Shown piece after piece: positions 1-8,326 of a stretch of 64,000 nucleotides of DNA. Position 1 is the first letter of the stretch, and the number at the start of each line of letters is the position of its first letter. The stretch is from Yoonia ponticola (lineage in GTDB: Bacteria; Pseudomonadota; Alphaproteobacteria; Rhodobacterales; Rhodobacteraceae). Made by a program: the position numbers and the translations under genes. The stretch spans positions 434,001 through 498,000 of the forward strand of contig NZ_JACIJM010000001.1 of the NCBI RefSeq assembly GCF_014199395.1, written 5' to 3'. The notes below the pieces were generated by a model. That model was not told the DNA's origin. It worked only from the letters and a program-made list of their open reading frames with translations, and did no database searches.

Positions 1-534
1 TTCGTCTACCGGACCGTGACGGTCAAAGACCTAGGTCACATCTTTTACGACACCGGACGTTTTGCCTCGATTTCGCTTTTTGCAATCGGATCGGCGTCCG
101 CATTTGGCTGGCTGCTCGCATTTTACCACGTCCCGCAATTGGTTGTCGATACGATGACCGCATGGCAGTTCGGTGCCTTTGGCACGGCTCTTGTGATCGC
201 TGGTCTGTTTTTATTCTTCGGACTGTTCATCGACGCGATCCCGACAATCATCATCCTCGGCACTGTGTTGTTGCCAGTTGCAACCGCCGCAGACATTCAC
301 CCTGTTGTCTTTGCAATCATCGGGATTGTGTCGCTCGCATTCGGGCTTGTGACGCCGCCATACGGATTATGTTTGCTTATATCAGCCTCAATCGGCGGAA
401 TGAACGTTGTGCAGGTCATGCGCGAAGTGGTCATCATCTTGCTACCGATGTTGGCGATCTTGTTGCTGATCATCCTGTTCCCTGAAATCTCGCTTTGGCT
501 TCCGCGCCAATGGATGCCCGAAGCCGTCAATTAA
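1..534 (+). CDS. TRAP transporter large permease (DctM), C-terminal part
   Basis: The reading frame is open from the first base, so the gene begins outside the window; 177 residues are visible. They hold four strongly hydrophobic segments and the stretch GLVTPPYGLCL, typical of the last third of DctM-type TRAP permeases. These inner-membrane proteins work with a small permease and a periplasmic binding protein to import organic acids or sugar acids using a sodium gradient. The stop codon lies only 10 bases before the AGE-family isomerase, and an SDR and a gluconokinase follow, so the substrate is probably a sugar or sugar acid. That substrate is inference. Confidence 0.88.
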   Translation, partial: FVYRTVTVKDLGHIFYDTGRFASISLFAIGSASAFGWLLAFYHVPQLVVDTMTAWQFGAFGTALVIAGLFLFFGLFIDAIPTIIILGTVLLPVATAADIHPVVFAIIGIVSLAFGLVTPPYGLCLLISASIGGMNVVQVMREVVIILLPMLAILLLIILFPEISLWLPRQWMPEAVN

Positions 535-544
535 GGTCTTCGTA

Positions 545-1732
545 ATGATGACAGATACGTCGCGTCGTGATGCTCAGGTCTGGGCGAAATGGTTCTGGGC
601 TGAGTATTTCGGGCATTGGCTATCGCAGGTCCGCGACGGCGATGCTGGAGTGTTTGATGCGTTGGACGAAAATGGCGCGCCAGACGTGGCCGCAACCAAA
701 TCCGTCCTCGCCCAAGCGCGAACGCTATTTACGGTGTCGCACGCCGCGTTGTTGTCGCAAGTTCCTGCGTTGATTGCGGCTGCAAACACACAGGCCGCGT
801 TCCTTGACCGCTATCGCAAGGCACCCGGTCTGTACCGAACTGCTGCAAATCGTGACGGAAGCCCAACCGGCGACGCCGTGCATGAGGCGGCACGCAGCTA
901 CGATCAGACCTTTGTGATCCTAAGCCTCGTGACGTTGAACAAGATCGCGCCGTCCAGCGATACGGTCAAGCTGATCGAGGAATGCTGGACCGCTTTGCAA
1001 ACGCACCTTACCGATCCGGACACCGGATTATTGCTGAATGACGATATCGGGGCCAACACTAATCCAGCCCAAAACCCGCATATGCACCTATACGAAGCCT
1101 GCCTACAGGCCTACCGCATGACCCGGGAGCCGCTTTGGCTGGACCGCGCGGCTGAATTGCGGCGCATCGGTTTGCAGTATTTTATGGATCAAGAGAGCGG
1201 TAGTATTGCCGAGTTTTTGACCCCTGACTTAAAACCATTGCCAGCCAACGACGGGTTGCGGCGCGAAACCGGACACCAATGCGAATGGGCGTGGTTGCTT
1301 CTGGAAGAAGCAGATCTGGCCGACAGTCCGGACCTAGAGTTACCTGCGAAACAATTGCTCGCCTTTGCCGACACACATGGATTTGCACATGACGGTCCAC
1401 TCGCTGGGGCTGCGTTGGATGCTGTCCTCAGCAATGGCGCGATCCATGAACATAGTTTCCTGCTTTGGCCCCAAACCGAAGCAATCAAGGCGCTTGCTCT
1501 GCGTCACACGGCTGGCGATCCACATGTGGGGGAGCGTGCATGCGCTTTGCTGTGTCTGATGTTCGAACACTGGTTCAAAGATCGGCCCACCTATATCAAC
1601 CAACTCGACCCTTCCGGCACAACGATCTGGCCCGAGGCATTGACGCGCCTGATGTACCACGTTGTTCTCGCCATGACCGAAGGCGCGCGCGCAGGGCTCT
1701 GGCCCGATATTCCACGCCATGACAGCACTTGA
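545..1732 (+). CDS. AGE-family sugar isomerase/epimerase
   Basis: A 395-residue protein of the N-acylglucosamine 2-epimerase (AGE) family, an alpha6/alpha6-barrel fold that isomerises or epimerises hexoses such as mannose or N-acetylglucosamine. Visible family motifs are NPHMHLYEA (177-185, with H181), GHQCEWAW (243-250, with H244), WPQTE (308-312) and a late His at 372, matching the usual active-site histidines and Trp/Glu. Two ATGs stand in tandem; the first has AAGG eight bases upstream and was chosen. It lies in an apparent operon between a TRAP permease and an SDR/gluconokinase pair. Mannose isomerase-like activity is possible, but the substrate cannot be read from the sequence. Confidence 0.8.
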   Translation: MMTDTSRRDAQVWAKWFWAEYFGHWLSQVRDGDAGVFDALDENGAPDVAATKSVLAQARTLFTVSHAALLSQVPALIAAANTQAAFLDRYRKAPGLYRTAANRDGSPTGDAVHEAARSYDQTFVILSLVTLNKIAPSSDTVKLIEECWTALQTHLTDPDTGLLLNDDIGANTNPAQNPHMHLYEACLQAYRMTREPLWLDRAAELRRIGLQYFMDQESGSIAEFLTPDLKPLPANDGLRRETGHQCEWAWLLLEEADLADSPDLELPAKQLLAFADTHGFAHDGPLAGAALDAVLSNGAIHEHSFLLWPQTEAIKALALRHTAGDPHVGERACALLCLMFEHWFKDRPTYINQLDPSGTTIWPEALTRLMYHVVLAMTEGARAGLWPDIPRHDST

Positions 1733-1762
1733 GCCAAACAAAACGACGCAAAGGATTCCCGC

Positions 1763-2530
1763 ATGAGCACCTCACTCTTTGACCTGACTGGCAAGCGGGC
1801 CTTAATCACCGGATCGTCGCAGGGAATCGGATTTGCCTTGGCCAAAGGTTTGGCTGCCGCAGGTGCCGCTATTGTTTTGAATGGTCGCGATGTTGGAAAG
1901 CTTGAGCAAGCGGCGGTGAAACTGCGCGAGGCAGGGGGCAGTGTCGATGGGCTGCCATTCGATGTGACCGATCACGCAGCTGTCAAAGCTGCTGTCGATG
2001 GTTTCGAGACAACAACGGGTTCAATCGATATCCTGGTGAACAATGCTGGCATGCAACACCGCACCGCGCTTGAAGATTTCCCCGCTGACGCCTTTGAACG
2101 GTTGTTACAGACCAATATCGCGTCGGTCTTTCATGTTGGCCAAGCCTGCGCGAAGCATATGATTAAACGCAAAGCGGGCAAAATCGTCAACATCGCCTCG
2201 GTGCAAACGGCGCTCGCTCGCCCCGGCATCGCGCCCTACACCGCGACCAAGGGCGCGGTCGCGAACCTGACCAAAGGCATGGCGACCGACTGGGCACAGT
2301 ATGGTTTGAACTGCAACGCACTTGCACCGGGCTACTTTGACACACCACTCAACGCGGCCCTCGTCGCGGACCCTGAATTCAGCACATGGCTCGCGAAACG
2401 CACACCAGCAGGGCGGTGGGGCAACGTCGAGGAACTCGTCGGGGCGTGTATTTTCCTAAGCTCTGCTGCGTCGACATTTGTGAACGGGCATTGCCTGTAC
2501 GTGGATGGCGGCATCACGGCGTCGCTGTGA
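1763..2530 (+). CDS. SDR oxidoreductase, gluconate 5-dehydrogenase-like
   Basis: A classical short-chain dehydrogenase of 255 residues. The NAD(P)-binding TGSSQGIG is at 16-23, NNAG at 93-96, and the catalytic Ser146, Tyr159 and Lys163 (YxxxK) are all present. Overall sequence resembles gluconate 5-dehydrogenase / 5-keto-D-gluconate reductase (Gno/IdnO), which interconverts 5-ketogluconate and gluconate. Its TGA shares one base with the gluconokinase ATG, so the two are translationally coupled, and gluconate made here could be phosphorylated at once. A different polyol or sugar-acid substrate remains possible. Confidence 0.82.
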   Translation: MSTSLFDLTGKRALITGSSQGIGFALAKGLAAAGAAIVLNGRDVGKLEQAAVKLREAGGSVDGLPFDVTDHAAVKAAVDGFETTTGSIDILVNNAGMQHRTALEDFPADAFERLLQTNIASVFHVGQACAKHMIKRKAGKIVNIASVQTALARPGIAPYTATKGAVANLTKGMATDWAQYGLNCNALAPGYFDTPLNAALVADPEFSTWLAKRTPAGRWGNVEELVGACIFLSSAASTFVNGHCLYVDGGITASL

Positions 2531-3033
2531 TGAAGTATGTTGTAATGGGCGTGTCCGGATGCGGTAAATCGGCAATTGGGGCAGGGTTTGCTGATGCGAT
2601 TGATGGCATTTTTATTGACGGCGACGACCTGCACCCCGCGAGTAATATCGCAAAAATGGCAGCGGGAACGCCCCTAACTGACGAAGATCGGGCGCCTTGG
2701 TTACATGACGTCGGGCAGACCCTCGCCGCACATAACGGCGATGTCGTGATCGGCTGTTCTGCGTTGAAACGCGCCTATCGCGACATGATTCGACAGAACG
2801 CTGGTGGGCCTGTGATGTTCATGCATTTGCACGGGGACAAAGCGGTGATCGCTAAGCGTATGTCGGAACGCGAAGGGCACTTTATGCCGTCCGCTCTTTT
2901 GGACAGTCAGTTCGCCACACTGGAATTGCCGCAAGTCGATGAGGATGCAATTACCGTAGATATCGATCAAACACCTAGCGATATCATCTCGGAATTACTG
3001 GCAAATCGGATACAAAAAGCCCCGCCAAAGTGA
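2530..3033 (+). CDS. gntK: gluconokinase
   Basis: A 167-residue P-loop kinase of the GntK family (ATP + D-gluconate to 6-phosphogluconate, feeding the Entner-Doudoroff or pentose phosphate route). Walker A GVSGCGKS is at 7-14, GDDLHP at 31-36, TPLTDEDRAPWL follows, and CSALKRAYRD and SEREGHFMP are family signatures. Length is normal for the family. The start was placed at the ATG overlapping the SDR stop by one base, because the reading frame extends upstream only into the SDR gene. It is the last gene of the sugar-acid operon. Confidence 0.92.
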   Translation: MKYVVMGVSGCGKSAIGAGFADAIDGIFIDGDDLHPASNIAKMAAGTPLTDEDRAPWLHDVGQTLAAHNGDVVIGCSALKRAYRDMIRQNAGGPVMFMHLHGDKAVIAKRMSEREGHFMPSALLDSQFATLELPQVDEDAITVDIDQTPSDIISELLANRIQKAPPK

Positions 3034-3047
3034 ACTCTAGCGGGGCT
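3018..3047 (-). terminator. rho-independent terminator between gntK and the Bax inhibitor-1 gene
   Basis: AGCCCCGC (3018-3025) pairs perfectly with GCGGGGCT (3040-3047) over a 14-base loop. Read on the minus strand the stem is followed by TTTTTG, so it fits best as terminator of the minus-strand Bax inhibitor-1 gene. Its left arm lies inside the end of gntK, and it may stop transcription from both sides. Confidence 0.75.
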
Positions 3048-3072
3048 AAATATCGTGAATGTTCAGCCGCTT

Positions 3073-3810
3073 TTATTCGCGGTTGCCCAGCAATTGCAGC
3101 AAGAACATGAACATGTTGATAAAGTCGAGGTACAGGTTCAATGCACCCATAATTGCAGACTTTGCCAACCATTCTTGGTCGCTGTTTGCAGCGTGAGCGA
3201 TATAGTCAGTCTTGATCTTCTGCGTGTCGTAGGCTGTGAGGCCCGCGAAAATCAACACACCGAGGATGGAAACCGCAAACTGGATCGCGCCAGATTGGAA
3301 CCACAGGTTTGCGATGGACGCGACGATCAGGCCGATAACACCCATGATGAGGAAGCTACCCCATGCAGAGATGTCTTTTTTCGTGGTGTAGCCCCAGAGG
3401 GACAGACCTGCGAACGAGATCGAGGTGATCAAGAACACTTGCGCGATGGACATGCCCGTGAAGGCTGCGAAAATCCAAGAGATGGACAGACCCATGACCG
3501 CTGCGAAGGCGTAGAAGAACAACTGCGCGCCAGCGGCGGACAATTTATTGATCGCTGCACCAAATGCAAACACCATACCAAGCGGGGCGAACATCGCGAT
3601 CCAGCCAAGAATGTTTGGCTGCAACGTGTTAGGGTCGCGGAAAATGCTCAACAAAGCGGGGCTAGAGCCGATAGCCCATGCCACTGCGAAAGTGACCAAC
3701 ATGCCTACAGACATAGTGCTGTAGACTTTATTCATGTGGGCACGGAGCCCTTCGTCAATCGCCGCCGTGCGGACCCCGCCCGCCGTCTGGATTGTTTGAT
3801 ATTCAGCCAT
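3073..3810 (-). CDS. Bax inhibitor-1/YccA family membrane protein
   Basis: A 245-residue polytopic inner-membrane protein with six to seven hydrophobic segments. The pattern (cytoplasmic N-terminus, glycine-rich helices, segments like ISFAGLSLWGYTTKKD and the C-terminal LYLDFINMFMFLLQ) is that of the BI-1/YccA/YbhL (UPF0005) family. Family members have been linked to calcium leak and FtsH control, but the role in this organism is not known. The start is the ATG giving MAEYQ, which has GGAGG six bases upstream; a TTG four codons earlier overlaps that ribosome binding site and is unlikely. It stands alone, convergent with gntK. Confidence 0.88.
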   Translation of the reverse strand: MAEYQTIQTAGGVRTAAIDEGLRAHMNKVYSTMSVGMLVTFAVAWAIGSSPALLSIFRDPNTLQPNILGWIAMFAPLGMVFAFGAAINKLSAAGAQLFFYAFAAVMGLSISWIFAAFTGMSIAQVFLITSISFAGLSLWGYTTKKDISAWGSFLIMGVIGLIVASIANLWFQSGAIQFAVSILGVLIFAGLTAYDTQKIKTDYIAHAANSDQEWLAKSAIMGALNLYLDFINMFMFLLQLLGNRE

Positions 3811-3994
3811 GGATACCTCCAAAAATAAACTGCGGACGCCAAGTGCGGCGTCTTAGTAGCAATATTGGCAGGGAACCCGCGTAATTCAAGGGGTAAGTCG
3901 CCGGATTCGCGCTATTATAGGCGAACTGCGCCGGAAAGCCGCACCATGGTAAACAAAGCCCTAAAATTGTATGTATTAGCCGTCATTTTTGCAG

Positions 3995-4954
3995 CTACGG
4001 GGTCACGACGACTTTGCCCGTTGATTTGCGTGTGCGGAGTAAATCTAGCGCCTCTTCGGATTGTTCTAGCGGCAAAACGTGGCTCACATGTGGCTTTAGT
4101 TTTCCGTCGGAATATAAATCGAAAAGATCTGACATGCTGGTAAGAAGAGCCTCTGCATTAAAGCTCAAATACCCGCCCCAGTAGAATCCGATCACGGTAA
4201 TGTTTTTGACCAAAATGATGTTCGCGGGGATTTGCGGGACTTCTCCGCTTGCGAAACCGATGGTGACGACGCGGGCTTCTCGATTGCAGGTTCGCAACGC
4301 CGCGTTAAACAAATCACCTCCAACAGGGTCGTAAATGACATCGGCCCCACCGAGCGCTTTCACCTCTGTTTTGACGTCTTGCGTGTCGCTGTCGATCACG
4401 TGATCTGCGCCCGCAGTTTTGGCGATGGCCAGTTTTTCAGCACCTCGCGCAACGGCGATAACTTTTGCACCCAATGCCTTGCCAATTTCAACGGCAGTCA
4501 GGCCAACGCCACCAGCAGCGCCCAAGACCAACAGCGTTTCGCCTGATTGCAGATTCGCGCGTCGGGTGAGTGCTAAATGTGATGTTCCGTAGGCGACCAT
4601 AAAGCCAGCCGCGACCGATGATTCCATGTTTTCAGGGACTTCACGACATAATGCGGCCGGAAATACGCCTTTTTCCGCCAATCCGCCAGAGCCGCCAAAG
4701 ACCGCCACACGGGTGCCGATGGGCGGGGTCGTCACACCTTCACCGTGTGCAATTACGGTGCCGCAAACTTCCATGCCTAAGGTGAAAGGCAGTGATGGCG
4801 TTTCTTGATACGTGCCCTTTGCCATCAATAAATCCGCAAAGTTTAACCCGCATGCCGCGATATCCAACAGCAGCTCTCCCGCAGCGGGTACAGGAACTGG
4901 AACGTTGATCAGGGTAGGGGGCGTTTCGAAATCGATGACATGAAATGCGCGCAT
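3995..4954 (-). CDS. NADPH:quinone oxidoreductase-like MDR protein
   Basis: A 319-residue medium-chain dehydrogenase/reductase of the zinc-free quinone oxidoreductase (QOR) type. GMEVCGTV (60-67), the nucleotide-binding LGAAGGVG (144-151) and a C-terminal STGKVVVTP typical of the family can be seen; the cysteine cluster of zinc-dependent alcohol dehydrogenases is absent. These enzymes use NADPH to reduce quinones or enones. A single cistron, divergent from the XRE regulator at 5237. The exact substrate is not predictable. Confidence 0.85.
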   Translation of the reverse strand: MRAFHVIDFETPPTLINVPVPVPAAGELLLDIAACGLNFADLLMAKGTYQETPSLPFTLGMEVCGTVIAHGEGVTTPPIGTRVAVFGGSGGLAEKGVFPAALCREVPENMESSVAAGFMVAYGTSHLALTRRANLQSGETLLVLGAAGGVGLTAVEIGKALGAKVIAVARGAEKLAIAKTAGADHVIDSDTQDVKTEVKALGGADVIYDPVGGDLFNAALRTCNREARVVTIGFASGEVPQIPANIILVKNITVIGFYWGGYLSFNAEALLTSMSDLFDLYSDGKLKPHVSHVLPLEQSEEALDLLRTRKSTGKVVVTP

Positions 4955-5074
4955 ATAAGAGAATCCATCGTGGTTTTTCTAAAGATCATGTTAACCTATA
5001 TCCGGTAGCTCAGAAGGTGAAGCATCACCTAGGCGACATTAAATGCGCCCGAAATGATGCTGAATCGATCTTGA

Positions 5075-5094
5075 ACCTGTCCTTAAGGTCAGGT
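5075..5094. promoter_or_regulatory. 20-bp imperfect palindrome upstream of the XRE regulator
   Basis: ACCTG-T-CCTTAAGG-T-CAGGT is symmetric except for one central mismatch pair. It lies in the 280-base divergent region between the quinone oxidoreductase and the XRE regulator, about 140 bases before the regulator's ATG. It could be an operator; no function is proven. Nothing else in 4955-5236 looks like a gene. Confidence 0.35.
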
Positions 5095-5236
5095 CCTGTG
5101 CTGCAACCGTTGCGTGTTTAGCGGGATAAGGTGATTGCACTCAAGTACGCGGCGATCCGGGACAGGATTGCCGAGATATAACAATTTAGTCGTAGCGTAT
5201 TTTAGCGCGTAAGACGTGACAGTTAGGAATATTAAG

Positions 5237-5608
5237 ATGAGCCATCCAGTAGACGTACATGTCGGGAAACGTATTCGCCACCGCCGGTGGATGAATGGAA
5301 CGACACAACAACAACTGGCTGAAAAAGTTGGTATTAAATTTCAACAGATTCAAAAGTACGAAACCGGAATGAACCGCGTAAGTGCGTCGCGCCTTTGGGA
5401 TATCGCGAACGTCTTGGGTGTGCCTGTGTCCTTCTTTTTCGAAGGTATCGAGGCCGCGACGAACAATGCAGAACTGACAGCCGATATGCCGTCAGATATT
5501 CTGACAGACAAAGAAGCACTCGAATTGCTGCGTTCTTACTATGCAATTCCTGAGAATCAGCGCCGTCGTTTGTTCGACCTTGCGCGTGTCCTCAGCGAAG
5601 CTGCTTAA
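5237..5608 (+). CDS. XRE-family regulator, PraR-like
   Basis: A 123-residue DNA-binding protein with a Cro/C1-type helix-turn-helix at about 11-65 (GKRIRHRR ... QQQLAEKVGIKFQQIQKYETGMNRVSASRLWDIA) and the following VPVSFFFEG. This resembles the rhizobial PraR group of XRE regulators, which in rhizobia affect biofilm and quorum-sensing genes; transferring that role here is inference. The ATG at 5237 was preferred to a GTG seven codons upstream because conserved relatives start MSHPVDVHVGKR, and AGGA lies nine bases before it. Transcribed toward hisN but separated by 64 bases. Confidence 0.82.
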   Translation: MSHPVDVHVGKRIRHRRWMNGTTQQQLAEKVGIKFQQIQKYETGMNRVSASRLWDIANVLGVPVSFFFEGIEAATNNAELTADMPSDILTDKEALELLRSYYAIPENQRRRLFDLARVLSEAA

Positions 5609-5672
5609 ACGATTCTTGACCTGACGCGCTCTGGCAGGCTACCGCTTGCGAGATCGCGTCAGGAGGAAACAC

Positions 5673-6485
5673 GTGCAACAGCTTGATATTCAGACCCAAG
5701 ATGAACTTTTGCGCGTGGCTCATCTGCTCGCCGATGCGGCCCGCCCCGAGACGTTGAAATACTTCCGGCAAGCCAATCTCAGCACTGATAATAAAGACGC
5801 GTCTGGATATGATCCTGTCACCGTGGCTGACAAAGCTGCGGAAAAGGTCATGCGCGCAATTCTCGCACGCGAACGCCCCGACGACGGTATTCTGGGTGAA
5901 GAATTCGGAACCACATCTGGCACATCCGGCCTGACGTGGGTTCTTGATCCGATTGACGGCACGCGCGGATATGTCAGCGGTACGCCGACTTGGGGCATCC
6001 TGATTTCTGTTGCGGATCAATCTGGGCCCTTAATGGGCCTAATTGACCAGCCCTATATCAATGAACGTTTTGTCGGCGGTTTCGGCCGTGCATTTATGAC
6101 TGGCCCGCTTGGTGAAAAGCCGTTGGTGACCAGAACGGCGATGCCCATTGGTGAGGCGCGATTGTTAACCACATTCCCTGAAGTCGGCAGCTTGACCGAA
6201 GGGCAGGCGTTTCACAAAGTCGCCGAGCAGGTTCAATTGACCCGTTATGGCATGGATTGCTACGGCTACGCTTTGCTCGCATCGGGGCAGGTCGATTTGG
6301 TGATCGAGGCAGGGCTAAAGCCCTACGACATCCACGCGCCGATTGCGGTAATCAAAGCGGCGGGTGGTATCGTTTCCAACTGGCAGGGCGGTGCCGCGCA
6401 CCACGGCGGGCGCATCGTTGCCGCCGCAAACGCGGAAATTCACGCGGCCGCATTGGCGATTTTGCAAGACAGTATCAATGACTGA
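5673..6485 (+). CDS. hisN: inositol monophosphatase family, histidinol-phosphatase-like
   Basis: A 270-residue member of the inositol-monophosphatase superfamily. The metal-binding motifs GEEFG (75-79), DPIDGT (92-97) and a later YDIHAP...AAGG are all present. Sequence and the GTRGYVSG after DPIDGT match the HisN-type histidinol-phosphate phosphatases common in alphaproteobacteria, so the last dephosphorylation step of histidine synthesis is likely. GTG at 5673 is the chosen start: AGGAGG stands eight bases before it, whereas an upstream TTG has no such site. The stop overlaps the next gene by eight bases, suggesting cotranslation with the deaminase. Confidence 0.82.
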   Translation: MQQLDIQTQDELLRVAHLLADAARPETLKYFRQANLSTDNKDASGYDPVTVADKAAEKVMRAILARERPDDGILGEEFGTTSGTSGLTWVLDPIDGTRGYVSGTPTWGILISVADQSGPLMGLIDQPYINERFVGGFGRAFMTGPLGEKPLVTRTAMPIGEARLLTTFPEVGSLTEGQAFHKVAEQVQLTRYGMDCYGYALLASGQVDLVIEAGLKPYDIHAPIAVIKAAGGIVSNWQGGAAHHGGRIVAAANAEIHAAALAILQDSIND

Positions 6486-7818
6486 TACCCTAATTAAACA
6501 GGCGCAGATTGTCCTCACGATGGATGATGCGCGCTCTGAACTGTCGGATTGCGACATTCTGATATCTGGTGGTGTGATCGCTGCAATTGGTCCAGATCTG
6601 ATCGCCGACGGTGCCACAATTTTGCATGCCAATGGCTGCGTCGTGACGCCCGGCCTCGTGAACACGCATCACCATCTTTACCAGACTTTAACGCGGGCAG
6701 TGCCGGGCGGGCAGGATGCGTTGCTGTTCGGTTGGCTAAAGACGCTCTACCCGATTTGGTCGAAATTCGGGCCTGAAGAAATGTTCATCTCGGCGCAGAT
6801 TGGTCTCGCCGAACTGGCGCTGTCCGGCTGTACGATGACCTCTGATCACTTGTACCTGTATCCCAATGGGTCGCGTTTAGACGACACCATAGCGGCGGCC
6901 CAAGAGGTAGGGATGCGTTTTCATCCGACTCGTGGCGCAATGAGCATCGGGGAAAGTGCGGGTGGCTTGCCGCCTGACCGCTTGGTCGAAGATGAGGCCG
7001 CGATTCTTAACGATAGTATCCGCGTCATCGACACATTTCACGACGCACAGCCTGGTGCCATGGTCCGTGTCGGCGTTGCACCGTGTTCGCCGTTCTCGGT
7101 CAGTCGTGAGTTGATGCGCGACGCCGCAATTCTTGCGCGAGACAAAGGTGTTATGATGCATACGCATCTGGCGGAAAACGACGAAGACGTTGCTTATTCT
7201 CTGGCTCAATTTGGCTGCCGCCCCGGTCAATACGCTGAAGGCCTCGGTTGGACTGGCGATGACGTATGGCATGCGCATTGCGTGAAGTTGGACGTGCAAG
7301 AGATTGATCTATTTGCGAAAAGTAGAACGGGCGTCGCTCATTGCCCCTGTTCGAATTGTCGCCTTGGCTCTGGTATTTCGCCTGTCCGTGCGATGCGCGA
7401 TGCGGGCGTGCGTGTCGGGTTGGGCGTTGACGGCTCTGCCAGCAATGACGTCGGCAACGTGATGTCCGAAGCGCGCCAGACGATGCTTCTACAACGGGTG
7501 GCAAACGGGGCCGACGCGATGAGCGCACGTGAAGCGCTTGAGATCGCGACTCGCGGTGGGGCGCAGGTGCTTGGCCGCGACGATTGCGGTCAAATCGCAA
7601 TCGGAAAACGCGCCGATATCGCAATTTGGGACGCAACTGGCGTGGAAAGCGCGGGTAGTTGGGACCCAGCAGCGCTCGTATTGGCCGGACCAGCGAAAGT
7701 ACGCGATTTATTCGTCGAAGGTAGGCAAATCGTCGCCGGCGCGAGAATAGTTTCATTTTGCCTTAATGAAGCCATCGTAAAACAGAATAAGTTAGCGCGG
7801 AAGCTAGCGGAACTCTGA
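6478..7818 (+). CDS. 8-oxoguanine deaminase-like amidohydrolase
   Basis: A 446-residue metal-dependent hydrolase of the amidohydrolase superfamily (TrzN/AtzB/8-oxoguanine deaminase group). The first zinc site THHH is at 63-66, HTHLAE carries the third His, HAHCVKL the fourth, and VGLGVDGSASND the catalytic Asp. This pattern and NTHHHLYQTLTRAVPG fit 8-oxoguanine deaminase (8-oxoguanine + water to urate + ammonia). Isoxanthopterin or triazine deaminases are close relatives, so the substrate is probable rather than certain. The ATG overlaps the hisN end by eight bases. Guanine deaminase is encoded nearby on the other strand. Confidence 0.78.
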   Translation: MTDTLIKQAQIVLTMDDARSELSDCDILISGGVIAAIGPDLIADGATILHANGCVVTPGLVNTHHHLYQTLTRAVPGGQDALLFGWLKTLYPIWSKFGPEEMFISAQIGLAELALSGCTMTSDHLYLYPNGSRLDDTIAAAQEVGMRFHPTRGAMSIGESAGGLPPDRLVEDEAAILNDSIRVIDTFHDAQPGAMVRVGVAPCSPFSVSRELMRDAAILARDKGVMMHTHLAENDEDVAYSLAQFGCRPGQYAEGLGWTGDDVWHAHCVKLDVQEIDLFAKSRTGVAHCPCSNCRLGSGISPVRAMRDAGVRVGLGVDGSASNDVGNVMSEARQTMLLQRVANGADAMSAREALEIATRGGAQVLGRDDCGQIAIGKRADIAIWDATGVESAGSWDPAALVLAGPAKVRDLFVEGRQIVAGARIVSFCLNEAIVKQNKLARKLAEL

Positions 7819-7834
7819 CTTACAAGGCCGAATA

Positions 7835-8326
7835 ATGCGCATTTTGATGATGGTGGGGCTTTGCGCCTCTTTGATGGGCTGCATCGTAGTCCCAATTCCT
7901 GTGACTGTATCGTCAGAATCATTCCGGCCAAGCGAGGCACCGTTGCCCGCAACCTCGCCTGCAATTCAAAAATTTGACAGCCAGTTTGCAGCCTTGCGCC
8001 GTGAAAAAGGCCTAGCACCGTTGCAGTCGAATTCTCGCTTGGATGCCGTTGCACAATCACACAGCGCGGACATGCTAGCCCACGGATACATCGCGCATGA
8101 GGATCGCAATGGGCAGCGTGCCCAAGCACGTGTGCGTCGTGCGGGCATCACGCGATGCGGCATTGGCGAGAATATCGCAAAAGGGCAGGGCAGCGTGGAA
8201 GAAGTGATCGCGGCTTGGATGACGTCGTCTGGCCACCGCCGCAATATGCTTAAAAGCGACTACGCGAGCTACGGCATTGGCCGCGTAGAAGATTATTGGA
8301 CCATCGTTTTTGCGTTGTCGTGTTAA
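7835..8326 (+). CDS. CAP-domain (SCP/PR-1) lipoprotein
   Basis: A 163-residue exported protein. MRILMMVGLCASLMGC ends in a lipobox (LMGC, Cys16), so a lipid anchor is expected. The mature part is a CAP/SCP domain: KFDSQFAALRREKG, a His in AQSHSADMLAHGY, GENIAKG, and SSGHRRNML are the expected signatures. Bacterial CAP proteins are extracytoplasmic and mostly of unknown function. It follows the deaminase by 16 bases and its last four bases overlap the convergent guaD 3' end. Confidence 0.82.
   Translation: MRILMMVGLCASLMGCIVVPIPVTVSSESFRPSEAPLPATSPAIQKFDSQFAALRREKGLAPLQSNSRLDAVAQSHSADMLAHGYIAHEDRNGQRAQARVRRAGITRCGIGENIAKGQGSVEEVIAAWMTSSGHRRNMLKSDYASYGIGRVEDYWTIVFALSC

Noticed and set aside
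4995..5035. tRNA-like stretch (GGTAGCTCAG followed by GGTGAAGCA)
   Set aside because: It resembles a D-arm, but no anticodon stem, T-arm or acceptor pairing can be drawn around it.
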